A stretch of DNA of 64,000 bases. Origin: Thuidium tamariscinum (Eukaryota; Streptophyta; Bryopsida; Hypnales; Thuidiaceae). The notes beneath the pieces are model-generated. The model ran no database searches and had not been told where the DNA came from. It saw only the letters and a program-made list of their open reading frames with translations. Where the stretch lies: NCBI GenBank assembly GCA_947034885.2, contig OX344749.2, positions 16,631,501 through 16,695,500 on the forward strand, given 5' to 3'. Positions 46,775 through 57,950 of the stretch are shown here, piece by piece. Each line of letters starts with the position of its first letter. Within the stretch, counting starts at the first letter, position 1. A program made the position numbers and the translations under genes.

Positions 46775-48890
46775 ATCAAAATTGAGGGGATCTTACCCTA
46801 TATGGTTCTACTACCATGTACAATCATGGGATATTTAATTAGGGGGGGGATATTTATCTCCTTCTAAATATTTTTCTCCTCCCTATAAGTAGAAAAAAAG
46901 CTACTTGTGTATATTTTTCAATACCCTATTTTTTGTAAAGGTGATTGCAAGAAACACTTCACATTTTGGGTTCAAAATGTAGTTTTTGGCCATAGGATTG
47001 GTAGTACTGCGTGATCCTGGCAGTACAGTGCATCAGCACTGTGCCTACAAATCTTAGCCGTTGATTTTAGACACCTACAAATCTAGAGCGCTAATCAGTA
47101 CTATAGAGTCCTATAGACTACTATAAAGTACTACTGAAGCCACTAGTAGCAGAAAATAGCAGAAAAGGGGGTTGTCAACCTTTTCATTTTTAGTAATTAA
47201 AAAAAATTCAAATTTTTAATTTAAAAAAGCCGTTTTTAGACAAGATTGTGCTCACATTGCAATAAAAATTCTTCTAGGAATTTTTTTACCTCTTCATAGC
47301 CTATGCGCAAAGGAAGGTCACTTTGACCCTATGTGCACAATTATGTTGCTATTTTCATAAAAACTCATTGTCATTCTTTGTAATGTTAGTATTCCTCCAA
47401 CTTGTTCAATTTATGGCTTCAAATTTGGATTTTTGGGTCAAAAATAGGACTAAAACCCCCCAAAATGGCCAAGGTAGATACCCAATGGGGACAATTTAAG
47501 AAATTGAAAAAATTACTCAACATATAAAACTTTTGTATGCACCTTTACTTCAAATTTCAAGCCCAACGGACAAAAAATGCAAAAGTTATAAGCAAAAAAC
47601 TACTTGTTGGAGGTCAAAAGGACAAAAAGTAGGACAATTGTTTCTTGCAATCACTCATAAATTCTTTAAGGGACTAACTTTCCACATCCTATTTTTTTAT
47701 ATGTTTTATGAATATAGGAATTTTCAAAGATCATGAACACACTCCAAGAGTAAGCACATGCACTTTTAGAATTCCAATGTAGTATATATACAAGACTATG
47801 CAACATGCACTACCATTCAAAGGGCCATGATCAAGAACTATACATACACATAAATTACACAATTGCCCTCCAAAGAAACTCTAACATAACAAAGCTCACA
47901 ATTCTAGCATGGAACTGTATTGTGAAATCTTTTTCTAAATAGCCTAGGAATACTTTCAAACACATAATAGACCCAAAAAAATCACAGTATCAAGTTTAAG
48001 GACAAACACCGCATTCAAGCTCACAATATACAAACTTAGAGAATTTGTACATTAGAAACCTTGTTTATAAATACAAATTCCTAACATTGAACCCAAGTCA
48101 TGCTATAACTGAGAATGTACGTGTTGAACCTTCTAATTGCTTCAAGAAGAACCATTGTTTGCACATCCTTATATGCATATGAAAATGGCTGCTTTTGAAA
48201 ACAAAAATTGCCAACTATAGCATGTAGGGCTATATATGTTACTATCCTAAGGTGCAACAATGAGACAAATAGTTTAAATTACAACAAGCTGCTAAAGCAA
48301 GAAAAGAAAGAGATCTCAAAAAAATTCACTAAATAGCACACCTAGCTACAATCTTGAGGGGAAATCCAAAGAAACAAGCTTAGCCAGAGGCCATGACGAT
48401 GCACCCACAACAAACACTCTTGCCAAAACTCTTAGAAAGCCAAGCTTAGTCCAAACAATTTGAATTTGTAAGGTCTCCAAACAATTTAGTACGTCATGTG
48501 TCATAAAGAAGAGGTGGATGTAGCTTTTAAGTGTTCTTGCCATGCCATGGTGAACCACAACTTGGAATCTTAGATTTCCAATTTTCCACCACATTAAATT
48601 AAACTTGGACGCTTCATTTTAATTCAAAATTAGGACAACTTTTCCATCTACCTCCATTAATCCCTCATTAAGAAACTAAACCTACAAAGTACTTCTAGAG
48701 GGATCCAACTTTTGGCATCCTATCTTTTTTCTACTATATTCGAAAAGGAAGGCTATTTTCTATCCTTTTTTTTGAATAGTCACCCTAATTACTTATTATT
48801 AATGCTATCATAGATATACCCAAAGTATAAATTTTTCCTTCAATGAATTAAATTAACCCTACTTTTAATCTCACACTATTTTCTACTCCA
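46775..48890 (-). mobile_element. Repeat family D, copy 2, inverted
   Basis: This is the reverse-orientation relative of 30354-33075. After removing one nested insertion from each copy, both are about 1.3-1.4 kb. It carries the uninterrupted target of the foldback element (48115-48127) and is itself interrupted at 46941-47654. Frames within it, such as 48346-48594, are not conserved in the other copy. Confidence 0.65.
46941..47654. mobile_element. Insertion with GTGATTGCAAGAAAC termini in family D copy 2
   Basis: Inverted ends GTGATTGCAAGAAACA and TGTTTCTTGCAATCAC bound 714 bp that are absent from family D copy 1 (32910-32935 reads straight through TTTAAGAATTTACAAAAA). A TAAA on both sides may be the target duplication. 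The same terminus occurs alone near 11018. No coding capacity is evident. GC-richer stretches near 46995-47130 are unidentified. Confidence 0.7.
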
Positions 48891-49530
48891 TTGCTAGTCT
48901 CTCCATAGAGGCTAGTTTGTGAGCATAGAATTTATAAGCCTATGAGCTTAGGAGTCTATATTATAGACACCTTCTACAATTATAAGTGTCTATCTTGTAG
49001 ATATCTATATTATAGACTCCTTTTATGTTATAGTTCATCTAAATAGAGGTACATATGTTTGAAACACCTTCAAATGATTTGGGGTACATACCTACAACTA
49101 GGTTTAAGGCTTGTAGGCTCACATCTCTATATTGACATGCTAGCATCATTAAACATCACCATTGCTAATATGATATGTTTTAATAGTACTATTTTTAGAT
49201 CCATAATACAAACTTGGAACCAAATATTGAATATAATGGTCTTCTTATAGAATAGCAACTATAGAATGAAGTCTAAAATAGACAATTCTATATTATTATT
49301 AAAGCTAACAAATTGAGCTTCTTTTTGTTTATACTTTGAGATATGAAAATAATTATTTGGTGATTCTTTTGAAAAATATTTTTTCTTAAAGTTCTTTATA
49401 TTGGTGATATTTTTGTTTAAAAAAAAGGAGTTTTCTAATTTTTAATTGCTTCTAGAAAAAAAAGTATTGAAATATGTAACATAATTACAAAAGTAGATGT
49501 TCTTGCAATTGCCTTTGACTATACTTTCTT
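48891..49530. other. AT-rich spacer with short inverted TATAGAC units
   Basis: Around 48950-49020 ATATTATAGAC and TCTATCTTGTAGA repeats occur, with GTGAGC/GCTCAC motifs near both ends (48918 and 49120). A small decayed element is possible, but I cannot define its ends. Confidence 0.35.
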
Positions 49531-49773
49531 CATTAGATGTTTTTTGAGGGATTAAAAGACTGCTTCAAGCTTGTTTCCAATACTATGAATAGTCAAAAAT
49601 TTTATCAAAATAAAATAATAATAATAATAATATTTTTAAAATTAAAAATTAAATTTTTAAATTTTTTTTTAATATTATTATTTGATGCGTCAAATCACAT
49701 ATGAGGCAGTTCCCACAGTGTTTCCATAGTTGGGAACTTGTAGTCTTCTAAATTGTAGAAAAAACATCTAATG
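49531..49773. mobile_element. MITE family E, copy 4 (diverged)
   Basis: Ends CATTAGATGTTTTTTGAGGG and CATTAGATGTTTTTTCTAC (reverse complement) bound 243 bp. The right half keeps GCGTCAAATCAC and the CAGTTCCCACAGTG block of the family. An (ATA)n strip fills the centre. Confidence 0.6.
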
Positions 49774-50119
49774 CTAGAAGCATATTAGTTAGCCTTTAGT
49801 AAAGAAAATAGAAATAACAATAAAGTCAAAACAATAAAAATATTTTTTTAATAAAAAATCCTAAATAAATGGTACAAAGTAGAATAAATTCTTAAAAAAA
49901 TTATCTAGAGTATAATTTTTTATTTAAAATGATGCAAAGATAAGTACAATAATTTTTACTTATTGCAAGAATTTAATTTGAAGTAACTTCATCGAGTTAT
50001 CAAACCATTTTTTACTAATAGTTCTTAAGATTCAAGAATTTTAAACTTTGAAAATTTCAATTTCACACACATATACAAAAACTACTTGAAAATAAAAGTC
50101 TCACAAATTAAATTTTTTA

Positions 50120-51052
50120 TTAACCCCTAAAGGACCAAGCCCTGTTTTCTGCCCCAAAACACTAAAAACTGCCAATTCTATAGCAAAGAGTAAAAAAATA
50201 TTTTAATTAATTTTTTTCCACGTCTAACCGTAGGATCTTATACCTCACTAGTATAAGATAGTGTGGAAAAAAATTCAGAATTTTTGACCACACAGATTGC
50301 AAGATACTTGCATTTAAAGTGGGAAAAACAAGTTTTTCAACACATTGCGGGACTGGATTTTTCGACTTTGAACATTTTTAACTTAAAAATTTTGCACTAA
50401 AGAGTTTTGAGCTTTAATTATTTATAGTGAAAAATTGAGTTGAGAATCTAGGAAAAAATAAATAAATTCAAAAAAACTTAATTTTCATTCTTAAAAAAAA
50501 TGTTAAGTAGAAGTAGGTATGAGATAGAAGGAAAATCTAAAATATTAATATCTTTTAAATGGAATTAAAATGCACTAATCCTAATGGTGAGATTGTTCTA
50601 GCAAGTAAACTAAACCATGAATTTTTTTTTTTTTTTAAAAATTGCAAAAATTGCATCCAGAAATGAATCCTACAAGTTATTTTTTTCAAGAAAATGCTCT
50701 AATTGCCCGAAAAACAAGAATGTCCATAACTTTCTCATAACAAATCCAAATAAAATGAATCAAAGCTTCCTAGATAGGCAAAAATATAATCTATAAGAAA
50801 AAAAATTCAAAAAAAAAAAAATTCAATTTTTTTCTTTGCTGCCCGAACTGCCCGCCGTCCCCTGTTTTGAGCTTATTTGGGCATAACTTTTGTTCCCGGG
50901 CACCGATTGAAAAAAAAAAAATTCCCATGAAGATATTCAATTTTTCTATCTCCAAAAAAAATTTCATAAAATTAGGACAAAAATTCAGCCCGTAGGTACC
51001 TGCCCGAAATTGCATTTGTCCCCCGAAGGGACAATGGTCCTTTAGGGGTTAA
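50120..51052. mobile_element. TTAA-flanked transposon, copy E4
   Basis: TTAA lies at 50120-50123 and 51049-51052, with termini CCCCTAAAGGACCA on both sides. The interior differs from E1. It has CTGCCCGAACTGCCCGCCG near 50840 and a second CTGCCCG near 51000. There is no transposase. Confidence 0.75.
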
Positions 51053-51454
51053 ACAAATATAAAAATCATTTGAAACTTTATGCCTTTCCAAAGTTTATAT
51101 AGAAGTCTTTCAAGCAAGACTTCTATGACTTTAAATCACCATGTTAGAATGTCTTCAATCAACATACGAAGGTAGGAAGTCCCATTGTTGTCCCTTTGAT
51201 TGTTGTACATATTTGGACTAATTGGTTTCACATTTTTTTGTGCTAGAATATTAATAGAAAATCAATGAATGCTCCATATATATTTTGATCAATTCAATTT
51301 TGACAAATTATAGATGGTAAAAGAAAACTCTTATAGCTTCCTACTCGTGTTTGTAGGGGAACTATTTTTATCCATTTGGATTTTAATGTGGTTATTGTAT
51401 AGGTACTTCTTAAATGGTTGCAATGGTAATCCAAAAGTGTCCTCCAAGATCATG

Positions 51455-51670
51455 CACTAGAAGAAAATTGGCCAAAATTGCGTTTTTTTCAACATAACCG
51501 TGTCCAGTGGGTTATGTTGAAAACTACGTTGTAAACGCAGTGAAAATGCAGAAAATGCAATTTCTGTGTTTTTTTGCATTTTCACTACATTTACAACATA
51601 GTTTTCAACATAACCCATTGGATACGGTTATGTTGAAAAAAACACAATTTTGGCTAATTTTCTTTTAGTG
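51455..51670. mobile_element. CACTA-type MITE with 3-bp duplication
   Basis: It begins CACTAGAAGAAAATTGGCC and ends in the complement, GGCTAATTTTCTTTTAGTG. ATG flanks lie at 51452-51454 and 51671-51673. Almost the whole 216 bp is a hairpin with a repeated TTTTCAACATAACC motif. The terminus and 3-bp duplication are diagnostic for CACTA (CMC) elements. Confidence 0.88.
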
Positions 51671-51673
51671 ATG

Positions 51674-52297
51674 GTTGCCATGTGTTCAAAGTATATGATG
51701 GTCTACACTAAAGTTATATAATCATGACTTTTCAACCCAAACCTTTCAACTCCAATTTTATAGTGAAGTTGTTGTAATGCCAACCCTTTACAATTTTTAT
51801 TAGATTAAGATGTACCAAGGTTCAATCAAGGTTGAGAGTAAAGGTTGCAATTGGGTGAAGGATGATTTGAGGTCTCTATGCTTCATAAATTTATAGAGCC
51901 TTTTGTGAACAATTTCAAGTCTTTTTGAAACCATTCTGGGGCACACTTCTATAAAACTTTAAATTTTTGTGTAGAGAATACCAACAAATTTTGTTGAGCG
52001 TACAACTAAAAAATAACAATTACGGTAGTCTAATTGCAATTTTGACTCTGTAAATATCAATTACGGTAAAAATGGGTTTAGGATAATTCCACCTAGTGAG
52101 GCCATGGCCACAGCGAAGTTAGGGCACCGAATGAAGCTGGTGGCTATGGCGCAAAGGCAGCACCAACAAGAAGACTGCCCGACAACGCGGACATGGCGAC
52201 ACTGACAATGAACATGAATAACGTGGAAGGCTCTTCGCAGCATCCTGGTTTCTCCACCTTTCCTCTCGTCTCAAATGCATCCTACGCATACGCACAA
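51674..52297. other. Upstream region of the RING ligase gene
   Basis: It is AT-rich to about 52060, then GC-richer. A 34-residue frame starting MATAKLGHRMKLVAMAQRQ opens at 52103. It is too short to judge and may be a captured fragment or part of the leader. Confidence 0.35.
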
Positions 52298-52305
52298 TTA
52301 TATAC
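52298..52305 (+). promoter_or_regulatory. Candidate TATA box of the RING ligase gene
   Basis: TTATATAC lies 107 bp before the start codon, followed by pyrimidine-containing sequence suitable for a short leader. This is a position-based call. Confidence 0.4.
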
Positions 52306-52411
52306 TTTCGTTGTGATTTCTGTAGTTTAGAGGGTCTTTAGAAGGTATCTGCGAGTCATTTGCAAGGAATAAGATTCAGAAAAGTAGGGAATCTGTGTCG
52401 TCTGTTCAAGG

Positions 52412-55400
52412 ATGGGGATTCCTAGTGGCGGGTCTTTCGGCGGGTCGTCTGGGGGTGGTAGTAGCGGATTTAGTAGCGGATTTAGTAGCGGTGGCAGATT
52501 TGATGACAATTCCTCAAGTTTTCACCACCATCATTCCAACTCTTTCGGTGATCCTTTTTATTACATCAACCAGCGACGGTCATACAGGGAATCTTCAGGC
52601 GGCGGTGGCGGTGGCGACTGCAAAAATCCCTGCTCCTTCATCGGCTCCTTTGGCTTCCTCGTTAGCTTCTTTGGTATCTCCCTAATCTCTACGTCTTTTG
52701 TTGTATGCTTTCTGTGCGGACTACTAGGGTTGAAACTTCAGCTGAACTCATCTGGATAGAATCTAACTCTGGAATAGGTGCAATTTTGTTAATTGAGTAT
52801 GTAATAAGTACTCGTTAGTGTTTGTGATTCCAAGGATTGGTTAATGTTTATTCTTTTGATTTATTAACTCTTGGAGGTTTGAGATTTCATGGTTTTCAAA
52901 TGACCGATTTGATTGATCATTTTTTGAAAAGTAGAATTCCGGGAGGGCTAAATTTTATGTCATCGGATTCTGTGAAGAACTTTGCCCTATATATGACCCA
53001 CGCAAATGTGCTAAAAGACCATGGGGCCCAATTTGGTGCTTTTGCTGTCGAATTATACATCTTTCGGGTCTTGCATGATGGAGTTACTTTGCGTGACATG
53101 TTCTCTTGTGCACGCTGGAAATTTTCGCGCATTGAAAGTTCATTTTTTCAGAACAAGCGCTACTGTTTGACGAATCTCGAATGGAAAACATTTGCAGGAA
53201 ATCTTCTCAGGATAATTCCGATTTGTTATTAAATTCACTTTGCCTTAGATTTAGTAAATGCAAATGGTGATTTATGTTACTTAGGTTTGTCTCTACTCTT
53301 TTGCTTGCAGGATCACTGTGGGTGATGTTTGGATTCTTCCAGTCGGAACAATCATTGATGTCTTTGAATTATTCACGTCTTATAACCGCCAATTCAATCT
53401 TCGTCAAGCAAATACAGGTCAACGTTTTTCAGTAGTCTTTATTTCAAATGAGAAATTTTGGACGAGCAATTGTGATACGAGATAGTAGAAGTAAACTTCC
53501 ATTGAACTTTAGATTACCTGATCTCTCTAGTGATATGCTTGGATTGGAGAGTACAGACTATATCACTTTTGAACATCGTGTCCCTTGGAGATCTATGTGA
53601 GCGTAGACGTCTACTCTGAACGCTTTGTGTGATTTTCAGATACAAAACGTGAGAGATCCGGGTCCAGTTGTCTACTCGTTCTCTGAAAAACCTGCTCTAA
53701 GTGATTATGTAAACTACAATGAGACTCATCACGACTTTGTGGAGTCAATGAGCCATAGGGTAAGCAATGTCATCCTATGCTCCTGCTCGCTTCACTCTCT
53801 TTCAAGAAAAGAATATAAAAGCACAATTTTAAAACTAGCATTGGCAGTATTGAGAAATGCCTTGTCCTTTACCATTATTGAATCTTTTGTTGTATAATTT
53901 GACCTCGTTTCAACATCTTCCGTTGTGCTTGTGCTTGATGCCTTAGGAATGGCGTTTCTGGCTTAATCAAGGCTCTACTATTGAGCTCTCATATGATGTT
54001 AAGGGATTTTCTCAAGATTATCTCGTGCTTGCTTTTATCCGTGGTATGTAAATGAACAAGCCTTGTATTGTCCACTGATGCTTCAAATCGGTTACAGAAG
54101 TCAGTTGCAAGTAGTGCTCGTTACTTAGTCTTGGACTATGCAATCTTTTAGTTTATTTTACATTCATTTGTGTTCAATATATTCAGAAAGCTTGTTTATA
54201 TGGGTATCATCAATTTTGGATTTTTTTTTCATATTATTGTATAGTTTCCAAATAGCTGTGGTTTTATTTTTTGAACTACTGAACAGATTCGAAGTGTCTA
54301 AAAGGAGTAAGCTGGCTGTTCAATCTTTGCAGGGACGGAGGGCCTGGAAGATTGGACAAGGGCTCCGAACTCTCCAACCAAAACTTTAAAGTGGTATCGA
54401 ATACATGGTAAGTTCTCTTTGTGTGAAGGCAGAATCGTTTTCAGTACGTCATCCATCAGAGCTCGGCTTACATGGCGCCTCGGGCCCTCTTGTGATGACC
54501 AGTGGTGTCTGTGAGCCCTTGATAATACAACAAATACGTATCCATGCTAATAGATGTTGGCTATTTTATCACACCTGTATAATGAAGGCTAAAATCATGA
54601 TCTATCAGACAAGCAAACAAGAAGCATAACTATGACCTCTTAATTTCTAGACATTTCATATTTTTCAAGACGAGCATCCAGAATTCCTGTGTGTAAGGGC
54701 CATTCAATAAGAAGAGTGTGGCTGTGTTGCAGGTAGAGGTGTCAAAGATTTTGTAACTGACCGGGATGGTGATTACTTCGTTGCCTTTGGCAATCTTAAT
54801 AGTCAAGACATGGAGGTGTGTGTTTACAGCTGCGTTTTGGCACGTTTGATGTTTTCTGCTTTTGCAGTTTAGGTTGCAGTGTAGTAGAGATCTTATGTAG
54901 TACTTTATGCTGACATTGAACTGGGAGAAATGTTGTTGGGTGGATATCATACTCCCCGGGGGGAGTGTGGAGAATGCTGGGGCGGATCGTACAATATTAC
55001 AATGTGCAGTATGATTATCACTTATGGATTAAAATCCTAACTTTATTCTATTGTGTAGTTATTTCCTTAAGAGTAGGTTATTTATGAGCATATGATTTCA
55101 TCAATGAGGTCTTTGGAACAGGTGACTTCAGAATTCAACATACATAGCACACTTTACAGCGTCAAAGGTGCAGATAAAAGGATAGTGCTTACATCCGACG
55201 TTGAAGCAGTCAACATACGTTTGCCTCTCTTTCATGCCAACCCTGTATTGCTTACTACGCCTAGTGAACCACAGGTGCGCTCTCTTCTTCCCGGTGAATT
55301 TCAGACTTGACTGTGTAATTGGGCTCTGTTTCTGGAATTTTTCTAGAGTGTAGTAACCTTTGATTTGTTTCGAAGTGCCTAGGCTAATATCAAATCTTTT

Positions 55401-57679
55401 GGGGGGCTGCAGGAGGGTGCTGATGTTTGGGAGGTAGCAGTTGTCTATTCTACACGCTGGAACACCTATTTCTTAATCTGGGGTATTGAACCTCCTTATG
55501 ACGACTCTATGCATTTATATTTATACTTTCTGATTTGAACTAAACTACTCCTAGCCTTTGAACCTTATTGACTTCGAAAGTGTCCAAATATTCGTGGCTT
55601 GAAGTAACTGCATTCATACTTTTGGTAGTTGAAATGAATCATTTATGAACCTTCAAGGAATGTAGGAAAATATAGCAATGGAAAGGAGAACTCGTACACT
55701 AAATGACTTGAAAGGTTCTGGAATCGGCTACTAGCTTTCAAAGTTCATTTTCTCTATTTGGCTTGGGCACTCAAGGGTTGAATGATTTCATGCGGACATC
55801 TGTACAGACTATGTGATAGTAGTGGATAGGTGATGTAATCTTTTTGAATCTGACTGATTAGAACAAATGCTTTTATAGTGATGGATTGTCCTTCTCATAT
55901 GCCTCTCCAATGCCTGCTGCAGGTGCAATAGCTGCGGTGGTAGTTGTGATTTTTTGGGTAGAAACAGGAGGCATACGCACTTGGCGAAGAAGTCGGGAGG
56001 AACTCCCTTTACTGGCTCCACAAGATGATCGAGCAGTGCCCAGTGATGCAACAAGCAACTCTTCAAGTGTTGCAATCTCTACTCCGTCAGGAGAGTGGGG
56101 TGAACATGGTGGAGGAAGTCCTCACGATGACCAGAAACTCTGCACCATTTGTTTAGACGCTCCCAAGGATTGCTTCTTTGATCCTTGTGGTCATCGATGC
56201 ACTTGCTACGATTGTGGTCAAAGGTTAGTTTTTTACATTCTGGATCACTTAGTTCTTTGAGTCCAAAACAAGCAGCTCTATGTTATCAGAGTCTCTGTCC
56301 CTATTGCACGGACTTGTTTTTCAAGTACAATCTTACTCTAACTTCGGTACATGTAGCCTTTGTCAATGCAAAGTCTCCTCTCCTTTGGTCTAGTGGCGGC
56401 ATTCTTAGAAAGAAATCGGTTAGCTCTAAGTATCAATCTTAATTTTTAACTTGAAGTCTTAACCCCTACGTACCTAAAAGAAGTTTAAATTCATCACTCA
56501 AGAAGTTTCAAGGAGTTCACAGAATGTTCCAATAGAATGAAGAAATCATATCCAACGTTAATTAACAATAGGAATACATTTTGAAAGTTACTACAACCGA
56601 CTACTGCGCTAATTTTTCCTGTTAGTGAGGGCTTTTTGTGGATATCAGTAAAAAACAGTAATATTTCAGTCTGCACTAATAGGATAAATCAGTGTAGCTT
56701 CCAAAGTGGACTTTTGTATTTTTAGCGTGAGCACGTAGGGGTGAATCACAAGACCAATTTTTTGAGTTTGTGATTTGTTTGTCATCTGAGAATCATGAGG
56801 GCGAAAATAAGTGACGTTGTCTTGTCAGTGTCAAATTTTTCGGTTGCGTAGAGACCTTAAGTATGCTATTCCAGGTACTCATTTTTAAAGATTCAGATGT
56901 TGCAGTCATGTCCGTTTATATTTTATCTTTTATGTCTCTTGAAGTCAATATGAGTTTTAGAGGATCTTTTAAGCAAAATTTAGTTGTGACCCTCTGTCTG
57001 GCCCATGGGTTTACTGGTTTCACTCGAGTTCAAGCACTTTTAACACTTTTTTGTGCGCTTTTGGTTCCCAATTAGCTTAACGGAAATCATGCAATCAAAA
57101 TTCAAATTAGCTCCAATTCAGAGCAGACTTGAGTCTGGTCCCCAATTTTCTCTCCCAGTTTTATTTTAACTGAATGATACCCCTATGTCCCACATCCTGA
57201 TTGACTCAACTCTTCGTAGAGCTATGGACAACAAAGTCCATTCCTCACTTCGACCTTTTCTACAGAGTCACTTCTCCACCAAATTTTGAACACTACATAC
57301 CCTGAAAGCTGAGAAAGGGTGACAATTTTTTTTAAATTTGAGGTGTATGCAATTGCTCTACTATCCCTTTTTACTACTACTTTTCCTTGTTTGGTACGGC
57401 TCTCTCTCTCATAGCTTTCAAATTATATAGCTAGTTCTAAAATTTGGTAAGAAATTGACTATGGGGGAATGCAAAGAAGGGTCTCATGAAGAATGGATCT
57501 TTTTGTCCCTGACTCAGGAAGTACTTCTGAAAATGGGTTCCCTTAAGATTGTTTTTTCCTCTGGAATTGCTTTGTGACGTTGAAGCTTCTTGCTGTGCAG
57601 GATACAACAAGGAAATAGTGGTTTGTGTCCCATATGTCGCCAACCTATCCGAGCAGTTCGCAGAATCTTTGATTCTTAA
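52412..57679 (+). CDS. APD-type RING-finger E3 ubiquitin ligase, ten coding exons
   Basis: Exons 52412-52673, 53311-53417, 53640-53759, 53947-54043, 54333-54407, 54733-54815, 55122-55274, 55413-55482, 55923-56223 and 57601-57679 join without a frame break to 448 residues. All junctions are GT-AG and phases agree. The N-terminus is Gly/Ser-rich with a His run. A membrane segment lies at about 75-97, and a lumenal-type region carries SRLITANSIFVKQIQ and LEDWTRAPNSPTKTLKWYR. A second membrane segment is at about 313-336. The C-terminal RING has C396, C399, C411, H413, C417, C420, C432 and C435. This matches the plant ABERRANT POLLEN DEVELOPMENT ligases, endomembrane proteins acting in pollen mitosis. 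The least certain junction is the first donor (G|GTATCT), chosen to fit phase and to complete the first membrane helix. Introns are AT-rich, and the last one carries a MITE. Confidence 0.87.
56459..56745. mobile_element. TTAA-family-like MITE in the last intron of the RING ligase gene
   Basis: The left end is TTAA plus CCCCTACGTACC, and the right end (reverse complement) is TTCA plus CCCCTACGTGCTC. The right flank has TGAA in place of TTAA, so membership in the TTAA family is tentative. It lies wholly within the intron. Confidence 0.5.
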
Positions 57680-57950
57680 GACTTGAAGGTTCAGTGTGAA
57701 ACATCATGCTGCAAGTTGGAGTTCGACGAAGTTTGATCTTTCCTTGAGTTGCGGACCCCTTTTCTGTCTGAGACTTTCTCGATAAGTTGCTTCAAGCGTA
57801 CATAGTGTAGATCGTATTTATAGACAATCAAGAGTTGTTGCTGAAGGTTTCAATGGTTTAGTATACCAGACTTCCATTGCAGCATTTTGTAAGCTGCTCC
57901 TGTTCGTTGTTTGTTTTTCATAACGGGAAATTAAATACATTGTCTCTGCA
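57680..57950 (+). other. Probable 3' UTR of the RING ligase gene
   Basis: It follows the stop at 57677-57679 and is GC-moderate. No polyadenylation signal can be singled out. Confidence 0.4.

Noticed and set aside
52837-53232. 131-residue frame between APD exons 1 and 2
   Set aside because: It lies in the first intron. Flanking exons join in phase without it, and it lacks APD-family similarity.
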